Of a stretch of DNA of 64,000 nucleotides, positions 23,128 through 34,815 are shown piece by piece. The notes below the pieces were generated by a model that saw nothing but the letters and a program-made list of their open reading frames with translations, was not told the DNA's origin and ran no database searches. The DNA lies in contig NC_081410.1 of assembly GCF_030272615.1 (NCBI RefSeq), forward strand, positions 223,689,415-223,753,414. Direction: 5' to 3'. The translations under genes were made by a program, and so were the position numbers. The stretch is from Cryptomeria japonica. Taxonomy: Eukaryota; Streptophyta; Pinopsida; Cupressales; Cupressaceae. Each line of letters begins with the position of its first letter. The first letter of the stretch is position 1.

Positions 23128-24074
23128 TGTTGTTCTCAAATTCAGATTTCCCCAATCCCGTCTGTAAGAAAATTTGAAACCTCTATTGCATATGGAGAGG
23201 ACAACAAGAAAATAGAATTCTAGAAAAACATATAACAAGGTTTCTAGAAAAACCTTCTACAGTTTAAGCTTATCCAAAGCTCAGGTGGGTATACCTCTTG
23301 TGAATACTTTCATAATTTTAATATGAGATCCATAGCAAACCAATGCTAAATACCTATGAACCTCATCACCTCAATAATACTGAAACATTAAAAGAAAACA
23401 TGTGTTCATTTTTAGTCTTGACCCCAAGAAAGATAGAAAAAAAATCCATAATTGATATCAGTGCCTTATCCAGGCTACAGAGTCACCCACTTTAAACAAG
23501 AGTTCCAAATATGGACATTCTCATACACCTCATCACTTCGGCTTTCATTAACCTAATATATGCCTATCACATATATAAGTTCTTTCCCTTTAAGCTAAAA
23601 TCGTTTATCAAATTCAAAGAAGCAAACAATTGATTTACTAACAGAGATATTTCACATATATTCAATTCCTCTCCTGAAGAGAAAAACCTAAAACATATCT
23701 GTAAGATTGCCTTGCAATACCTACTCAATCGAATAACCCTAAATTGTTCAAAAGATATCAGTAAATTAATGAATGCACACCATAAGACAATGAATATTTA
23801 GGCTCAGAAAGTTTTGATCTATATATTAATATTCATTTTTTGAAAGTCTTACATAAATCAAGGTAATTTCTGAAAGAACCAAAGAACCCTAGATATATTT
23901 CAGCAAAGTTTCCTTACAAATTCTTGTGATCCCTTTTTCCAAAAAACCTAGAATCCATTTATAATGATATGGATGCAAACAAGCTTCAGACTTCCCTAGG
24001 AAAAGTTTGTTACAACCATGATTCCCACTGAAAATAAATTACAATCATTTCATTCCTAACGGCTTTGAGGTTTG

Positions 24075-27000
24075 TTATTCCACTGCAGCATCTTCTAACT
24101 GTTCTTGAACCTCTGCTTCTTGCACTGCATACTTGTTTTTCCACTGTTGGAACATGTCATCACTAGGCCAAGAGAAGTTAACAATTTTCTTCTTCAGTTT
24201 ATTCAACCTTTTCCATGTGTTCGTTAATTGCTTAACCTCTATCTCCAAAAAACCATAATGTGACTTCATTTTCTGAATTTCTTTAATTGTCCGAATAAAT
24301 AAAGATGTGTCATCTATATTGATGACTTCATTTATCCATTGAGACAAGTTATATCCTAGCTCATCAAGCCACACCTTTTCATCTTTCAACTAACTTGAAC
24401 TAACAAAACCCCCTGGAAACAATTCAAACAATTCATATAAATGTACACAATAGAAGCTCCTACTGTGTCAGCAAATTTCAAGATTGTGCCTCTGACTTTT
24501 TCCTCATACTTATTTGCAAACAGGGCCTGAGCCTGATTCAAATTTTCCATTTCATCTTGTATGGTCTCAGTTGATTGAAAACCAAAAGTCATAGGAGAAG
24601 GAGGAAATTCAATGATTGGATTGGTGGGTGGAGGTTTTGTTGGAGAAGAGCCAACCAATAAAGTGGAAGATTCACCTTTCTGGTATTGCCCTGCTAGTTG
24701 ATTCTTCAACTTGGCAATGATGCTATCCCTATGGGCTACCTCTCCTTTGGCTTCATTATAAGCCTTTAGAATCATCTCTAGTTTTATCTAGAGATCAACT
24801 TTTTCCTTGCCTTCCTTTTTGGCTACTGCCACACTGAATTTTGTTGATTCCAAAATTGTGGTGGCAGCTTCTACTACCCCTGTGTCCTGCACTCTTTTCA
24901 CAATCATACCTCCAAGGTAGCTAGACCCTAAAGTGTACTTCCTCTTTCTACTGTCATCCCTCCTTAGAGACCACATGACCAAAGCAGCATGGTCCTTGCT
25001 AAATGTCTCTCCTTCTAAGGGCTTTATTTCTTTCCTTACTGCTTCAAGCACTAGTGCATCTGCTATATCCTACTCAGGGAGAATTAGTACACCGGCTTTT
25101 GATACCATTTCTCTCCCCTGCTCAGGAGTAATGATTTTGAATTCTCTCATCATTTCTTGTTTTACTTCTTCCTCCACTGCAGATGCATCTTTGTGGGGCT
25201 ATTCATTTTGCCTCTTCTCACATTTGGCTTTGAATTTCTCTATATTTTGCTTCCAAACAAATTGCATGAAAGATCCTATTGTAACAAAATTATTATCACC
25301 TTGGAATTCTTCACTGGCCTGTTTGATGATAGGGTCTAACTCTTTTCCCTTAAACTCCTCTACAGTCAAATCCATTTCAGCACTTGGTGGCTCTTCAGGC
25401 ATCCCTTCTTGTACTTCTTCATAAGTATAGGCAATCTCCCAAAGACTTCCTAACTGCAATAATTGCTCAGCCACTGCATGTTCATCACCCACATGGATTG
25501 GGGATTGGGATGGAGAGTATAAAGGCTCACCTCTTTGCACCTCTTTTCCCACCCTTTGCCTTTTAGGGGAATCTTGGATTTCAACTACATCTTCTATGGC
25601 TCTTTTCCCCTTTGAAGTAGAAGGCTCACCCCTAACTGGCATTAGCACACTATATTTTGACCTCTTGTGCATCACATATTCACCTGGAGGGATGGCCTTA
25701 GCAAAGGCAGGCTTGGCTAGAACCAACTTAGCCTTTTCAGGATCATTTTTCAATATAACTTCCCTTTTCTCCTTTAAGACCTGCATTAAATCTTCAAAAT
25801 AAAGTATCAAGAATTTAGCCTTTTCCTCAAAGGGAGTAAAACTAGACAAAGGGTCATAACCAATATCAAATTGGTCAATAAAATCAAGAGCCCTTTAATA
25901 TGCTATCCACTTTTCCTTTCTCAATTCCTATTCATCAAGGTTGAATTCAATTATGATCAAATCCTTAGGAAAATGGAATTGGTGTGATCTGCCTTTACAT
26001 ATGGCTCTCTTCTTCAACATACCATTAAAAAAGTCTTCAGGGTCAGAAAACCTTGATACTATAGTAGACAACTTATATGACTGAAAGAAGTCATCAAAAT
26101 ATTTCCAACCACCCTTGGTGATTACAAATTGATGTGCAATGGTGACAGTTGAGAAAATTGTCCCTTTCCCCCTATTTGTTAATTATGCTTCTTGCAAACC
26201 TTCAATTTGCCTCAAGATCTCTGTAATTCCTATTTTCAACAGGACTTGATAGGGGAGCAAATGTGGAGTTCCTCTGAAACCATAGACTCTGAACATAGTA
26301 GAAATAGGGTACAAGTATATATCACCCCAATTATGAACAATCTTAATATCTTGAGCAAATTCCTTAGGCCTAAGGAATTCAAGGAGAGCTTTAGGAATTC
26401 TAGGGTTTTGTGGGCACAAGAGGATCCTAAGCCTAGATGCAAAACATCTATCAAACTTCAAATAACTCACATCCTATCTATCCCAAGACAAAATTGTGCT
26501 CCACAATTGAACAAGCATCTCCTTATCATCCTTTTCCTTAATTAGGTCCATTTCACTAGCAAAATAATCAACACCTTTGAATAAACACATGTGCATAAGA
26601 AGAGAATATCATCCAAAAGGTCTATCTACCTTACCATTTTTTATCCCCATCAACCCTTCATGAATGGCATCAATGAGATAAGGTGCAAAGTCAAAAGTTA
26701 GTGCCAAAGATGGGTTCAAAATATGTGCTAACATAAGCATATAGTGGGTTGGCATGGTTGTTTCAACATCTTCCCCAAAAATCTGACATAGGAACCAATA
26801 CATCCCTTTAGCCCTTAAAGTAAATAGATTTAGAGAGAAAGGTTCCTTGGTGCTAGGGCCTACAACAATCAGTCCTCCTATTTTGACAAAGAAATTCTTT
26901 CAAAGGGCCACTCCTGAGGTGATCTCTTTGCACATTATATACCTGTGCAAGTGTTTCAAAATTGATGGGCTCTAAATAATTTGACACCTCACTAAGTCTG

Positions 27001-27424
27001 AACACTTTCCTAAACTCATCATCATTTATGTCAATTAAAGATCCCCATTTACATTTCTAACACACCTGGCAACAGGATCATAGTTATTTGTAATCTATGT
27101 CAATAGGTCCACATCCATGAAAACCCCAGGGACTATGAGATTTCCAACATCTAACTCCCATATACTATTCATTGGAGTAGAGGAATTTCTCTAACCAAAT
27201 CCTACTTTGAAGATTCCCAAACCTGATATCCCTATCTGTGAATCCCTTAACCAGTTCCCTTTGTCATACAAACCGTCACCAATTCTCAGATGGGGAGCCT
27301 TGGGTACTAATTCTTTCATTTTAGTTGCGGCATTGGTAGACATAGTTAATTGTTCTAAAAAGTCATCACAAATGTCTCTCTCCTAGTAATTAACCTTCCC
27401 TGTGAAATCTCTTCATGGTGCCAT
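24075..27424 (-). pseudogene. ORF X, copy 1: LTR-encoded protein of unknown function, broken
   Basis: A minus-strand frame of about 3.35 kb inside the LTR, in sense with the element, with stops (the first at codon 4). It starts ATG 27,424 (MAP, then RDFTGKV) and ends EAEVQEQLEDAAVE before TAA at 24,075. Recognisable parts in order: an N-terminal part with DDEFRKVFRLSEVSNYLEPI; a hydrophobic middle domain (YWFLCQIFGEDVETTMPTHY, DRPFG, CPQNPRIPKALLEFLRP, HLLPYQVLLKIGITEILRQI); a basic patch SPKRQRVGKEVQ that looks nuclear-localising (about 25,570); a probable coiled coil (24,690-24,860); and a Pro-rich stretch SPTKPPPTNPIIEFPPSP (24,590-24,650). I do not recognise the family. It is not Gag, protease, RT, integrase or an envelope that I can identify. 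A captured or plant-transposon-type domain is one possibility. Confidence 0.75.
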
Positions 27425-27719
27425 CTTGGAATTACAGTTATTTCAATTAAAATTTTAAACAAACCTATGAGAAATCAAGCACCTAGTGATATCAATTCAA
27501 ACCGTAACTGTCAAGCAATATGTAGAACTTACTTGTTGCCTGAACAAATTCACTCTGTGCACCGGTTCCAATGCAAGACTTTTCGAAATGATGCCAATTT
27601 TCTAGCTAATGTGAAGATTATTACGGCAACTGAGCATTCAATAGAAACATTAAGCCACATGCTTCGACAATCAATTCGCAATTGAATTCAAAAAATGGCT
27701 CCAACGGACCACAAAGAAT

Positions 27720-28715
27720 TTTCTAAGTGTCTTGCCTTTTCACTATTTCGCGAAGGATAAAAACCTCGCATCTTCTCATTGTGAAACAACGTCGTCCATC
27801 GGATCTTGAAAAACATGCATGTTCTTTACCTTACCTAGGTCATCCTGCTTAGAAATGGGCCTTGCCTTCCTTTCGCTGTTTCATGAAGCATAAATCTCAT
27901 GCATCTTTTCCATGTGAAACAATGTTGTCCGTTGGATCTTCTATCACCTGCTCGACTGTTATTCTCCACGGTGACCACTAGTCTATTTAACTAACCACTT
28001 GAAACCTTCATCACTAATGATTTTTGTTGTTTCATGAAGGTTAATCACCTCGCATCTTCACCATGCAAAACAGTGCGCATCATTGGATCAATTTTGAGAT
28101 GCGTGGCTTTTAACTCCTTTAACCTTCAAAGTGGACCCTCTACACAAAATCCACTTATCCTACCGATTTCTGGAAAATAACCCCCACTTGTTGGCCATTC
28201 ATTCACTCATAAACTCTCTCAGTATCCACATCTGAACTGCCATGTGTCTCATCTAGCTGTGGATTTCATCAATATTGCCACTTAATCAAACGGGCCCCTC
28301 ACAATCCATTTGGAGCCATGTGTCCTACTGACAGATCACCTTTTTCCTTAGCCAAACATCCAGTTGTATTTCTACCTCATCCACCACATAATCACCATCT
28401 CCTTTTTGCTATTTTGTGAAGAGTAAACTTCATGTTGCTTCGGGCACGAAACAATGCACACTGTTGGATCATCTTGGAGATGCATTTCTTTTATCATGCA
28501 AGCCACCCTTTTGCTAGGACCACTACCCTCTCGCTACTTCACGAAAGGTAAACTTCGCAAATCTTTTCCATGCGAAACAACATTGACCACTAGATCATGA
28601 ACAAAATGCATGATTTTTAACTCACTCTTGCCGGACCTGCCACCTTTTCGCCGCTTCACGAAAGGTAAATCTCACGCAACTTCCTTTTGTGAGATTGCAT
28701 GCATCATTGGATCAA
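27720..28715 (-). repeat. Six diverged ~90-110-bp direct repeats at the 5' side of the Tat1 LTR
   Basis: Units begin near 27,737, 27,874, 28,021, 28,408, 28,537 and 28,648. Each has a TTTCRYGAARG core, then a GCATCTT-like segment, a CATGYGAAAC segment and a TTGGATC segment. The same array is seen in the other LTR at 53,515-55,735 and, more weakly, in the LTR at 58,385-62,996 (59,830-59,995). The position upstream of ORF X suggests a promoter/enhancer region. No gene seen in 27,425-29,039. Confidence 0.65.
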
Positions 28716-29039
28716 TTAAAACTTGCACAATCTTTACGAATCCCGACAGAGGAATAAAAACTTAGGAGAAGGCAAAAAATTAAAACATTATTAAAGACCC
28801 GCCTAAGGCAAAACTAAAAGGGGGAGCCTCTCCTCATGATGGACTGACCCTTCCACTTAAGTGGAAAAAGTAACAAGGAAAAAGAACGCATGAATTTTAA
28901 GATAGAAAAGGGTAAATTGCAAAACCCTTAAACCCTTAGACCAACAACCCTCAGAGCCAAAATGAAGTATTAAGCACAATTTTGCAGATTTTAGTAGATT
29001 GGAGAACAAAATCACCCAATAGTCAAAATAGTGATAACA

Positions 29040-29301
29040 ACGGCTTTGATTGGGGATGGTTGATTGCAAGATCAACACAAGAATACAAAAAACTTTGGAG
29101 AATAGACCAAAAGAAACAAGCCCGAACGAAAACCAATAGAAATAAACCTAAATATATACAGACTACAACCTACTGTGCATGGACTTACTAAAAGTAATGC
29201 TTCAGGAATTGTCCATGCACTGGAAATTCCTGTACCTCACCATTCATTGTCTGCAAAAAATATGAGTCTTTTTCCATTAAAATCATAAAAAATAGAAGGG
29301 C
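29040..29301 (-). other. Tat1 3' internal end, with inverted PBS-like sequence instead of a polypurine tract
   Basis: Right inside the LTR border the plus strand reads CGGCTTTGATTGGGGA (29,041-29,056), resembling the tRNA-Arg PBS but in the opposite orientation to the genes. The minus strand shows no purine run next to the LTR start. The segment tggggatggttgattgcaag (29,051-29,070) is shared with the equivalent border at 63,008-63,027. The rest of the stretch is non-coding. Confidence 0.65.
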
Positions 29302-30400
29302 CTATCCATAATGACTCAAATTTTTTGTGCTTTCCTTTATCTTTCCCTCTTGCATCCATTGAAGAACCATGTCACCAATTTGAAACTTCCTCAATGTGGT
29401 TCTTTTGTCAAAAAGATACTTGGATTGCAACTGAATCTTCAAATTTCTTTTATGAGCCAAAGTCCCGATTTCTTCCACTTGCACCATTTGAATCATTCTG
29501 TCTTCCATGGGTTCTGACAACTCCATCTCCTCAACTTGTAGGAACTTGTATACAAGAAGAAGGTTATTGACTGGCACCCTAGATTGTGTGCCATAAACCA
29601 ATTCAAATGGTGATACACCAATTGCTTTCTTAACAGTAGTCATGTCTGCCCATAAGGCCAATTTTAGTTTCTGATCCCAAGACCTTTTGTTCTCCTCAAG
29701 AATTTTCTTAATAATATTCAAAAGGCTCTTATTACTAGATTCTTCTTGTCCATTACCTTGTGGATGGTATGGTGAAGAATAAGACATGATTATTCCATGA
29801 CTGGTACAAAATTCAGTGAACTCCTCTGATCTAAAACTCATAGCATTATCCATTATCAGTTTCACAGGAGCACCAAATCTTGTTATAACATTATCCATCA
29901 GGAAATCAATGACAACTTTAATAGTGGCTCTTTTAGTAGGTATAGCCTCAATCCACTTAGTGAAGTAATCAATGGCCACTATGATCCAGTTGTGACCTCT
30001 TCTTGACTTCTCAACTATTTCCCTAATAAAATCAATACCCCACTAGACAAAAGGCGCATCCTCTGTAACCGGGTTAAGGGGCAAAGCTCCTTCATACTTT
30101 AACTTGGAGGAAACTTTTTGGCATGGGTCACACCTCTAAACATGCTCATGGGAATCTTTGGACAAAGTAGGCCAATAGTATCCAACCTGGACTATCTTGA
30201 TAGTTGTGGTCTTGGCAGAGTAGTGGCCTCCACATATTCCATTATGCATTTCAGTTAGCAACCTTCTAGCTTGGGATTTATCTAAGCACATCAACAATGC
30301 CCCATCTCTATTTCACCAATATAGATCACTTTGAATAAGGACATATTTTTGAGACTTGATTTTCACTGTCCTTCTCTAGTTTGGAGTCATTCCCTCCGAG
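29302..30400 (-). pseudogene. Ty3/gypsy (Tat-type) integrase of Tat1, broken
   Basis: Minus strand: a zinc-binding HHCC region, partly interrupted (LLTEMHNGICGGHYSAKTTT, YYWPTLSKDSHEHV, CDPCQK, about 30,290-30,130), then the DDE core. The catalytic set is visible as AIDYFTKWIEA, LIMDNAMSF and SYSSPYHPQGNGQEESSNKS (Glu after GQ) at 29,740-29,979. SPFELVYGTQSRVPV near 29,580-29,610 and a C-terminal KFQIGDMVLQWM near 29,360 complete it. Stops lie near 30,045 and 30,133 and in the N-terminal part. Integrase would insert the cDNA in host chromatin. No chromodomain is seen, as expected for the Tat side of gypsy. Confidence 0.85.
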
Positions 30401-31215
30401 TATGTTGCATCCCTTAAAAAATGTACTATCTCTGAGTACCAAGGTTGTGTCTCAATACTTGTGACCAATATATTCTCAATTTAAACATTGTTAACTTCAA
30501 CATCAAGGAGATTTGATTCAACCATTAACTTAGCAAGACCTAACCCTCTTACCAATTTAGTGATCTTAATCTCTAGATCAAAGTCTTGAATTCTGGTTAT
30601 CCATCTGCACCTTTTTCCAATGACTTTGAATTGAGATAAGATGTCCTTGACAGCCGCATGTGGGATGTAAGCAACTACTTGTGCATTTACAAGATATGGC
30701 CTAAATGCTTTTATAGCTTTAACCAAAGAATAGCAGGCCTAGCTTTTATTTCAACTATAGATACACTGATTAATGTTACATCATCATTTTTTAATGCAAC
30801 ATTAGCTAAGAAAACAACCATGATATTCTTTGATCTTTCTATCTAGTTAATAGAAAATGCACAAAAATGCTAAATCACATCACAAACAACATGTTTATAT
30901 CTTTTCAAACGATCATTTTTGGATGCATACTTAGACCTTACCTGAGAAATAACTAACTTTGAATCCCCCAATACTCTTAAAAACTAAATTCCATGCCTTT
31001 TAGCAACCTCAAGCCCCAATAACAAGGCTTTGTATTCAGCAATGTTATTTGTACACTGGAAGGCTAACAAAAAAGAGTATTTGAAAGTCATACCTAATGG
31101 GGACACAAAAAGAACTCATGTTCCATACCCTTCCTTAGAGAAAGCTCCATCAAAGTACATATGCCATCAACCTTGTTGCTGAGATTCCAATTCACCAATA
31201 ATAGGATCTATATTT
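30400..31215 (-). pseudogene. RNase H-like segment of Tat1 directly after protease, broken
   Basis: The minus strand reads WWHMYFDGAFSKEGYGT near 31,130-31,175 (first catalytic Asp in FDGA), then FQCTNNIAEYKALLLGLEVA (Glu in AEY) near 31,005-31,065 and LRVLGDSKLVISQV (Asp in GDS) near 30,935-30,980. These are the three acidic motifs of the plant-type archaeal-like RNase H that Tat elements carry after RT-RNase H. Many stops follow towards 30,480. Upstream I find no RT: the sequence goes from the protease tail through a short linker to this domain. Tat elements normally have RT and a first RNase H between. Confidence 0.75.
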
Positions 31216-31750
31216 TTCAACTAAGGTAGAATGGGTTGTACTCTGAAGTTATCAAGATCCACATCAATCATACAATTCAACATATTAGGGTCTATCTTCT
31301 CAATTACCCTAGGAGCATGTGGTTCTCTATACAGCTTAACATGGCTTCCATTTATTGGGATTATAGCATATGAAAGATCTAACTAAACATTTCCTCCCAC
31401 TACTGCAATCCATTGTCTGGATAATAGCATGTCATAATGAGGCTTTGTATCAGTTACTATGACATCCATCTTATATGTTGCTTTAGGAAATGTTGCTATC
31501 TTTACTTCCACATCCTTCATTGTACCTATCACAGGTACTTCTCTATTATCCATAGCATAGCACTTCCCATAAATAGTACTTACTGATAATCCCAACTCCT
31601 TCATGACACCATATGGCATCACATTTGCAGTAGCACCGGAGTCTATCATATAGTTCTTAATTAATTTGTTATTCACTAACAAAGTTACATAGAAAGGATC
31701 AACCTATGAAGGTTCTTGTGTAATAGTTGTTTTGACATATACTTATGGGG
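31216..31750 (-). pseudogene. Aspartic protease of Tat1
   Basis: On the minus strand 31,682-31,383 reads LIKNYMIDSGATANVMPYGV, a DSGA retropepsin active site with the Asp codon at 31,641-31,643, then LGLSVSTIYGKCYAMDNREV and HYDMLLSRQWIAVVGGNV, the usual hydrophobic second half. A tail SYAIIPINGSHVKLYREP reads on to about 31,330, then a 100-bp linker. The active site is intact but the frame is closed by stops on both sides. Confidence 0.82.
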
Positions 31751-34560
31751 TTTGTAACTCATGATCCTTTTCATCCTTCATCGTACATGTAGGCAAAGTT
31801 GCACTATTATCTGATATATTAGAAATTAAAGAGAGAGCGACTTCTTTATGCTCCTTTATCTTCAATAGTTCTACCAACGGGACTGTAACCCTCATTTGGG
31901 TCAAAGTCTGAGTCATATTAAAAGTAGAACTATTAATTGCCTTAGTATTAAATTTGGCCTTTTCTGCTTTAGGCTAACTTGCCCTTTTAGCTGTAGCAGT
32001 CCCTTGTAAATCACCAGTTGTATTGTTATCTGCACTCTTGGCTACATCTTTGGATTGGTCACTTTTTGCATGGCCATCTTGAGGCAGGGTGCTACTACTT
32101 GTTGTCCTTTTTTTGAGATACTTCTTTCATAAACAAGGAGCCAGGTTCACCCTAATCTCCATCCCTTTTACTACTTCTCATATTATAGTTGTGATTGGCT
32201 TTGGCTATGGCAGCCTTTGTAAGATTTTTTACCTCTTCATCACTAGGTCTTCTGAGATGAACTTCTTCATCTTCAATGGTTACCACATTTAAAGTGGGAT
32301 GCCATTAAAGTTTCACCTGCCCTTGATAACATTTATTATAATTTAGCACATCACACTCGCTAGATTCACTTTGTGAAGACTCATTATCACTTTCAATAAC
32401 AGTGTCAAACATGTTGATATCAGGCTCACCCTCTTTTCTCATGGATTCTTCAAGAGCTTGAGCTACAACACACTGATGAGGAGAATGTGGCCCATCATAG
32501 GCCATGCACCAAGGAGTATTTTCCATATTGTGTACATTTCCTCCTTTCAAAGGATCTGGGATGTCTTGGTTCTGAGTGTTTTTTAACTTATCATTATGAG
32601 GTTTGCCATCCTTCCAAGTAGTGTTGTACGACATATCATATAATCTGGGAGGCCTATATTGCTAATTATAATGAGGTTTATCATTCTTACTTACCTTAGT
32701 AGTAAGATCTTTCATAGCAATCATTAACTTTTCTATTTTTATTCCTCTTTGGCAACTTTATTAGGCTGTTGTTTTGATTCTTGCAATAGCCTTCCATCGG
32801 TCCTCCTTCCCACCTTTCTAGATGCTTTCCTATTACTTTCCACATTGATGGCAATTGTAAAAGCATCTCTCAGACTATGTGGGTTTTTATCCCTCAGAAT
32901 GTAAGCCATTTTAGAATCAAAAGCATTATAATAAGTGTTCAGACACATATTATCATCTAGTCTCATCACTTGGTAAAGCCTATGCATTGCTTTATGAAAT
33001 CTTGCATTGAAATCTTTGACAATTTCATTACCAGACTTCCTAATGTTATTGAACTTATTGAGCATAAAGCTCACATTTGTTTTATCACCATATTGCTCTT
33101 GGAAGCAATTCTTAAAGTCCTCCCAAGAACTAATGCTATTTACAGGCACACCTCTATACCAATCCCTTACATCATCCACCAAGGACTGTACAAATAATTT
33201 CATGATGACATCTTCATCTACAATCTCATAATCATTATTAGGTCACCAAAATATTTTAGGTGCTCTTCTGCACTTATAGCGTTATTGCTAGCAAATTTGT
33301 GAAGCCTATCCCTTAATTCGGTAGGAACATGGTTAGGATACCCTGGGATTCCCTCAAAGAAAAGTTGTCTATATAACTCCAAATTAATGGGTCTTCTCTG
33401 AAATGGGTTACCTGTAGGGTTATTACCCATATTCATTCTCATATTAAGACCATGAGTTGGAGGAACTTGGTTACTTTGGTTGGTAATAACAACTGGATTA
33501 ACTGGAACAGTACTCACAGGCAGGGTTGACTGAAGTTTAACTGGAGGGAATGAGGCATGTTGAGGTAAAGGCTTATTTGGGTCTATTGAAGGAAAGATTA
33601 TGGGAGGAGCCTTTAGGTAGTTAATTTTTCTTTTAACCTCTTGATTGGCTGCTTCTAATTTAGCTTTCTCCAATTCCCTTTGCAAGTCTTCTTTCTCTTT
33701 CCTCATCCTGTCTATTTCTCTCTCATGTGCAGATAACTGATGAGAGATTTCTGTTGTATTCTTAGACCCAGACCCATTTTCCATGCACTTTTGTTTTCCC
33801 TTGTCAACATTATTTCTAGTAGGTTGTGGGTCACTAAGGACCTCCCTACTAGGTTGCACAACAAATTTGTGTGTAGGGTTGATCTTGGCAATCAGATTTT
33901 CTCTGATGACTGGACCTTAATCCTCACTCTTAGTTTCCTCTTGGGTGAACAATTCAAGATCAATAATCTATCTTAAAAGCCTATCCCTCTCAATCAATTT
34001 AGCTTTAACTTCCTTTTCTTTATTTGCTTCCTTAAGTGCTCTTAGGGAGATCAAGTGATGAACTCTTCTATTGAGAGCCTCAATTTCTTGGGATACCTTA
34101 TCTTCATCAAGGAACATCTCTTCAAAATCTGACACATTGACTTGATCAATATCAATCAAACTAATATTTCCATCTATAGTTCTTGGTACAAAATCCATCT
34201 TAACATTAGAACTATTCCTATCCTTCCCAAATAAACTAGCATGAGAGATCCTCTAATTCAAAATGTGGGCATCCTCATTATTGCCAAATAAACCGGAATG
34301 GAAACCCAAGATGTCTTGCTCGGATTCATAGGAAGAAGAATTTGAATTTGTATATATGGGTCTATCAGATGACCTACCCATATGAGTGCCTTTTTGTATT
34401 CATGCAGCAATAGATGGCCCATGTACAATTGATCTTTTCTGGCCTCTTTGTGCCTGCTTAGGTAATCCTTCTTGCAATATCTCTTGAGGATTTTTCCTCC
34501 TGAATGAAACGGTGTTCTTTCCTCTCTACATTATACGTGTTTTCCTTAAAATGAATTATT
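31750..34560 (-). pseudogene. gag of Tat1, broken
   Basis: Minus strand from about 34,530. The N-terminal part includes DFVPRTIDGNISLIDIDQVN (34,198), then a charged probable coiled coil AHEREIDRMRKEKEDLQREL (33,740-33,640) and a Pro/Asn-rich linker. The Gag core is FFEGIPGYPNHVPTELRDRL, KLFVQSLVDDVRDWYRGVPV, SSWEDFKNCFQEQYGD and DFNARFHKAM (33,360-32,960). A degraded zinc knuckle CMAYDGPHSPHQC (second Cys replaced by Tyr, about 32,465-32,505) and an acidic tail with WHPTLNVVTIEDEEVHLRRP follow. At least seven stops or frame changes are present. Its nearest relative in the window is the fragment at 63,260-64,000. Confidence 0.82.
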
Positions 34561-34797
34561 CTTATTCAAGAGCACTGGTTACTTTATGTCAGAGTCACCA
34601 CCCAAAGTTATGGGAAAGTAAGAAAACAAGCTTGAGAAATCACTTGCATAAGACTATAGAACAATAAGATCTTCAAACAAAGAAATAACAAAGATCAGGG
34701 ATGAAATGGCCTGCTACAAGGACCAAACACACAAATTCAAACAAACTTTCAGGCAATATAAGCAATAGATCTGCAATACAAATTCACACTATAACTC

Positions 34798-34815
34798 TCC
34801 CCAATAGAGTCGCCA
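34798..34815 (-). promoter_or_regulatory. tRNA-Arg type primer-binding site of Tat1
   Basis: The minus strand reads TGGCGACTCTATTGGGGA four bases (AAAG) inside the LTR end ...GAACAACA. It matches the Ogre-type PBS complementary to plant tRNA-Arg except for internal transitions. Between it and the gag start (34,560-34,797) only non-coding leader is seen. Confidence 0.85.

Larger units (their letters stand above)
23128..29039 (-). repeat. 3' LTR of Tat1 (5912 bp), contains ORF X copy 1
   Basis: Aligns with 34,820-56,039 once the insertions there are removed. In LTR order (minus strand) it has a repeat-rich 5' segment (29,039-27,425), ORF X (27,424-24,075) and a 950-bp 3' segment. It lacks roughly 170-200 bp of ORF X near 24,428 that is present in the other copy (36,985-37,190). 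Confidence 0.88.

Noticed and set aside
25157-25566. Plus-strand frames opposite ORF X (and 37,685-38,128)
   Set aside because: Antisense shadows of ORF X; conserved only because ORF X is duplicated.
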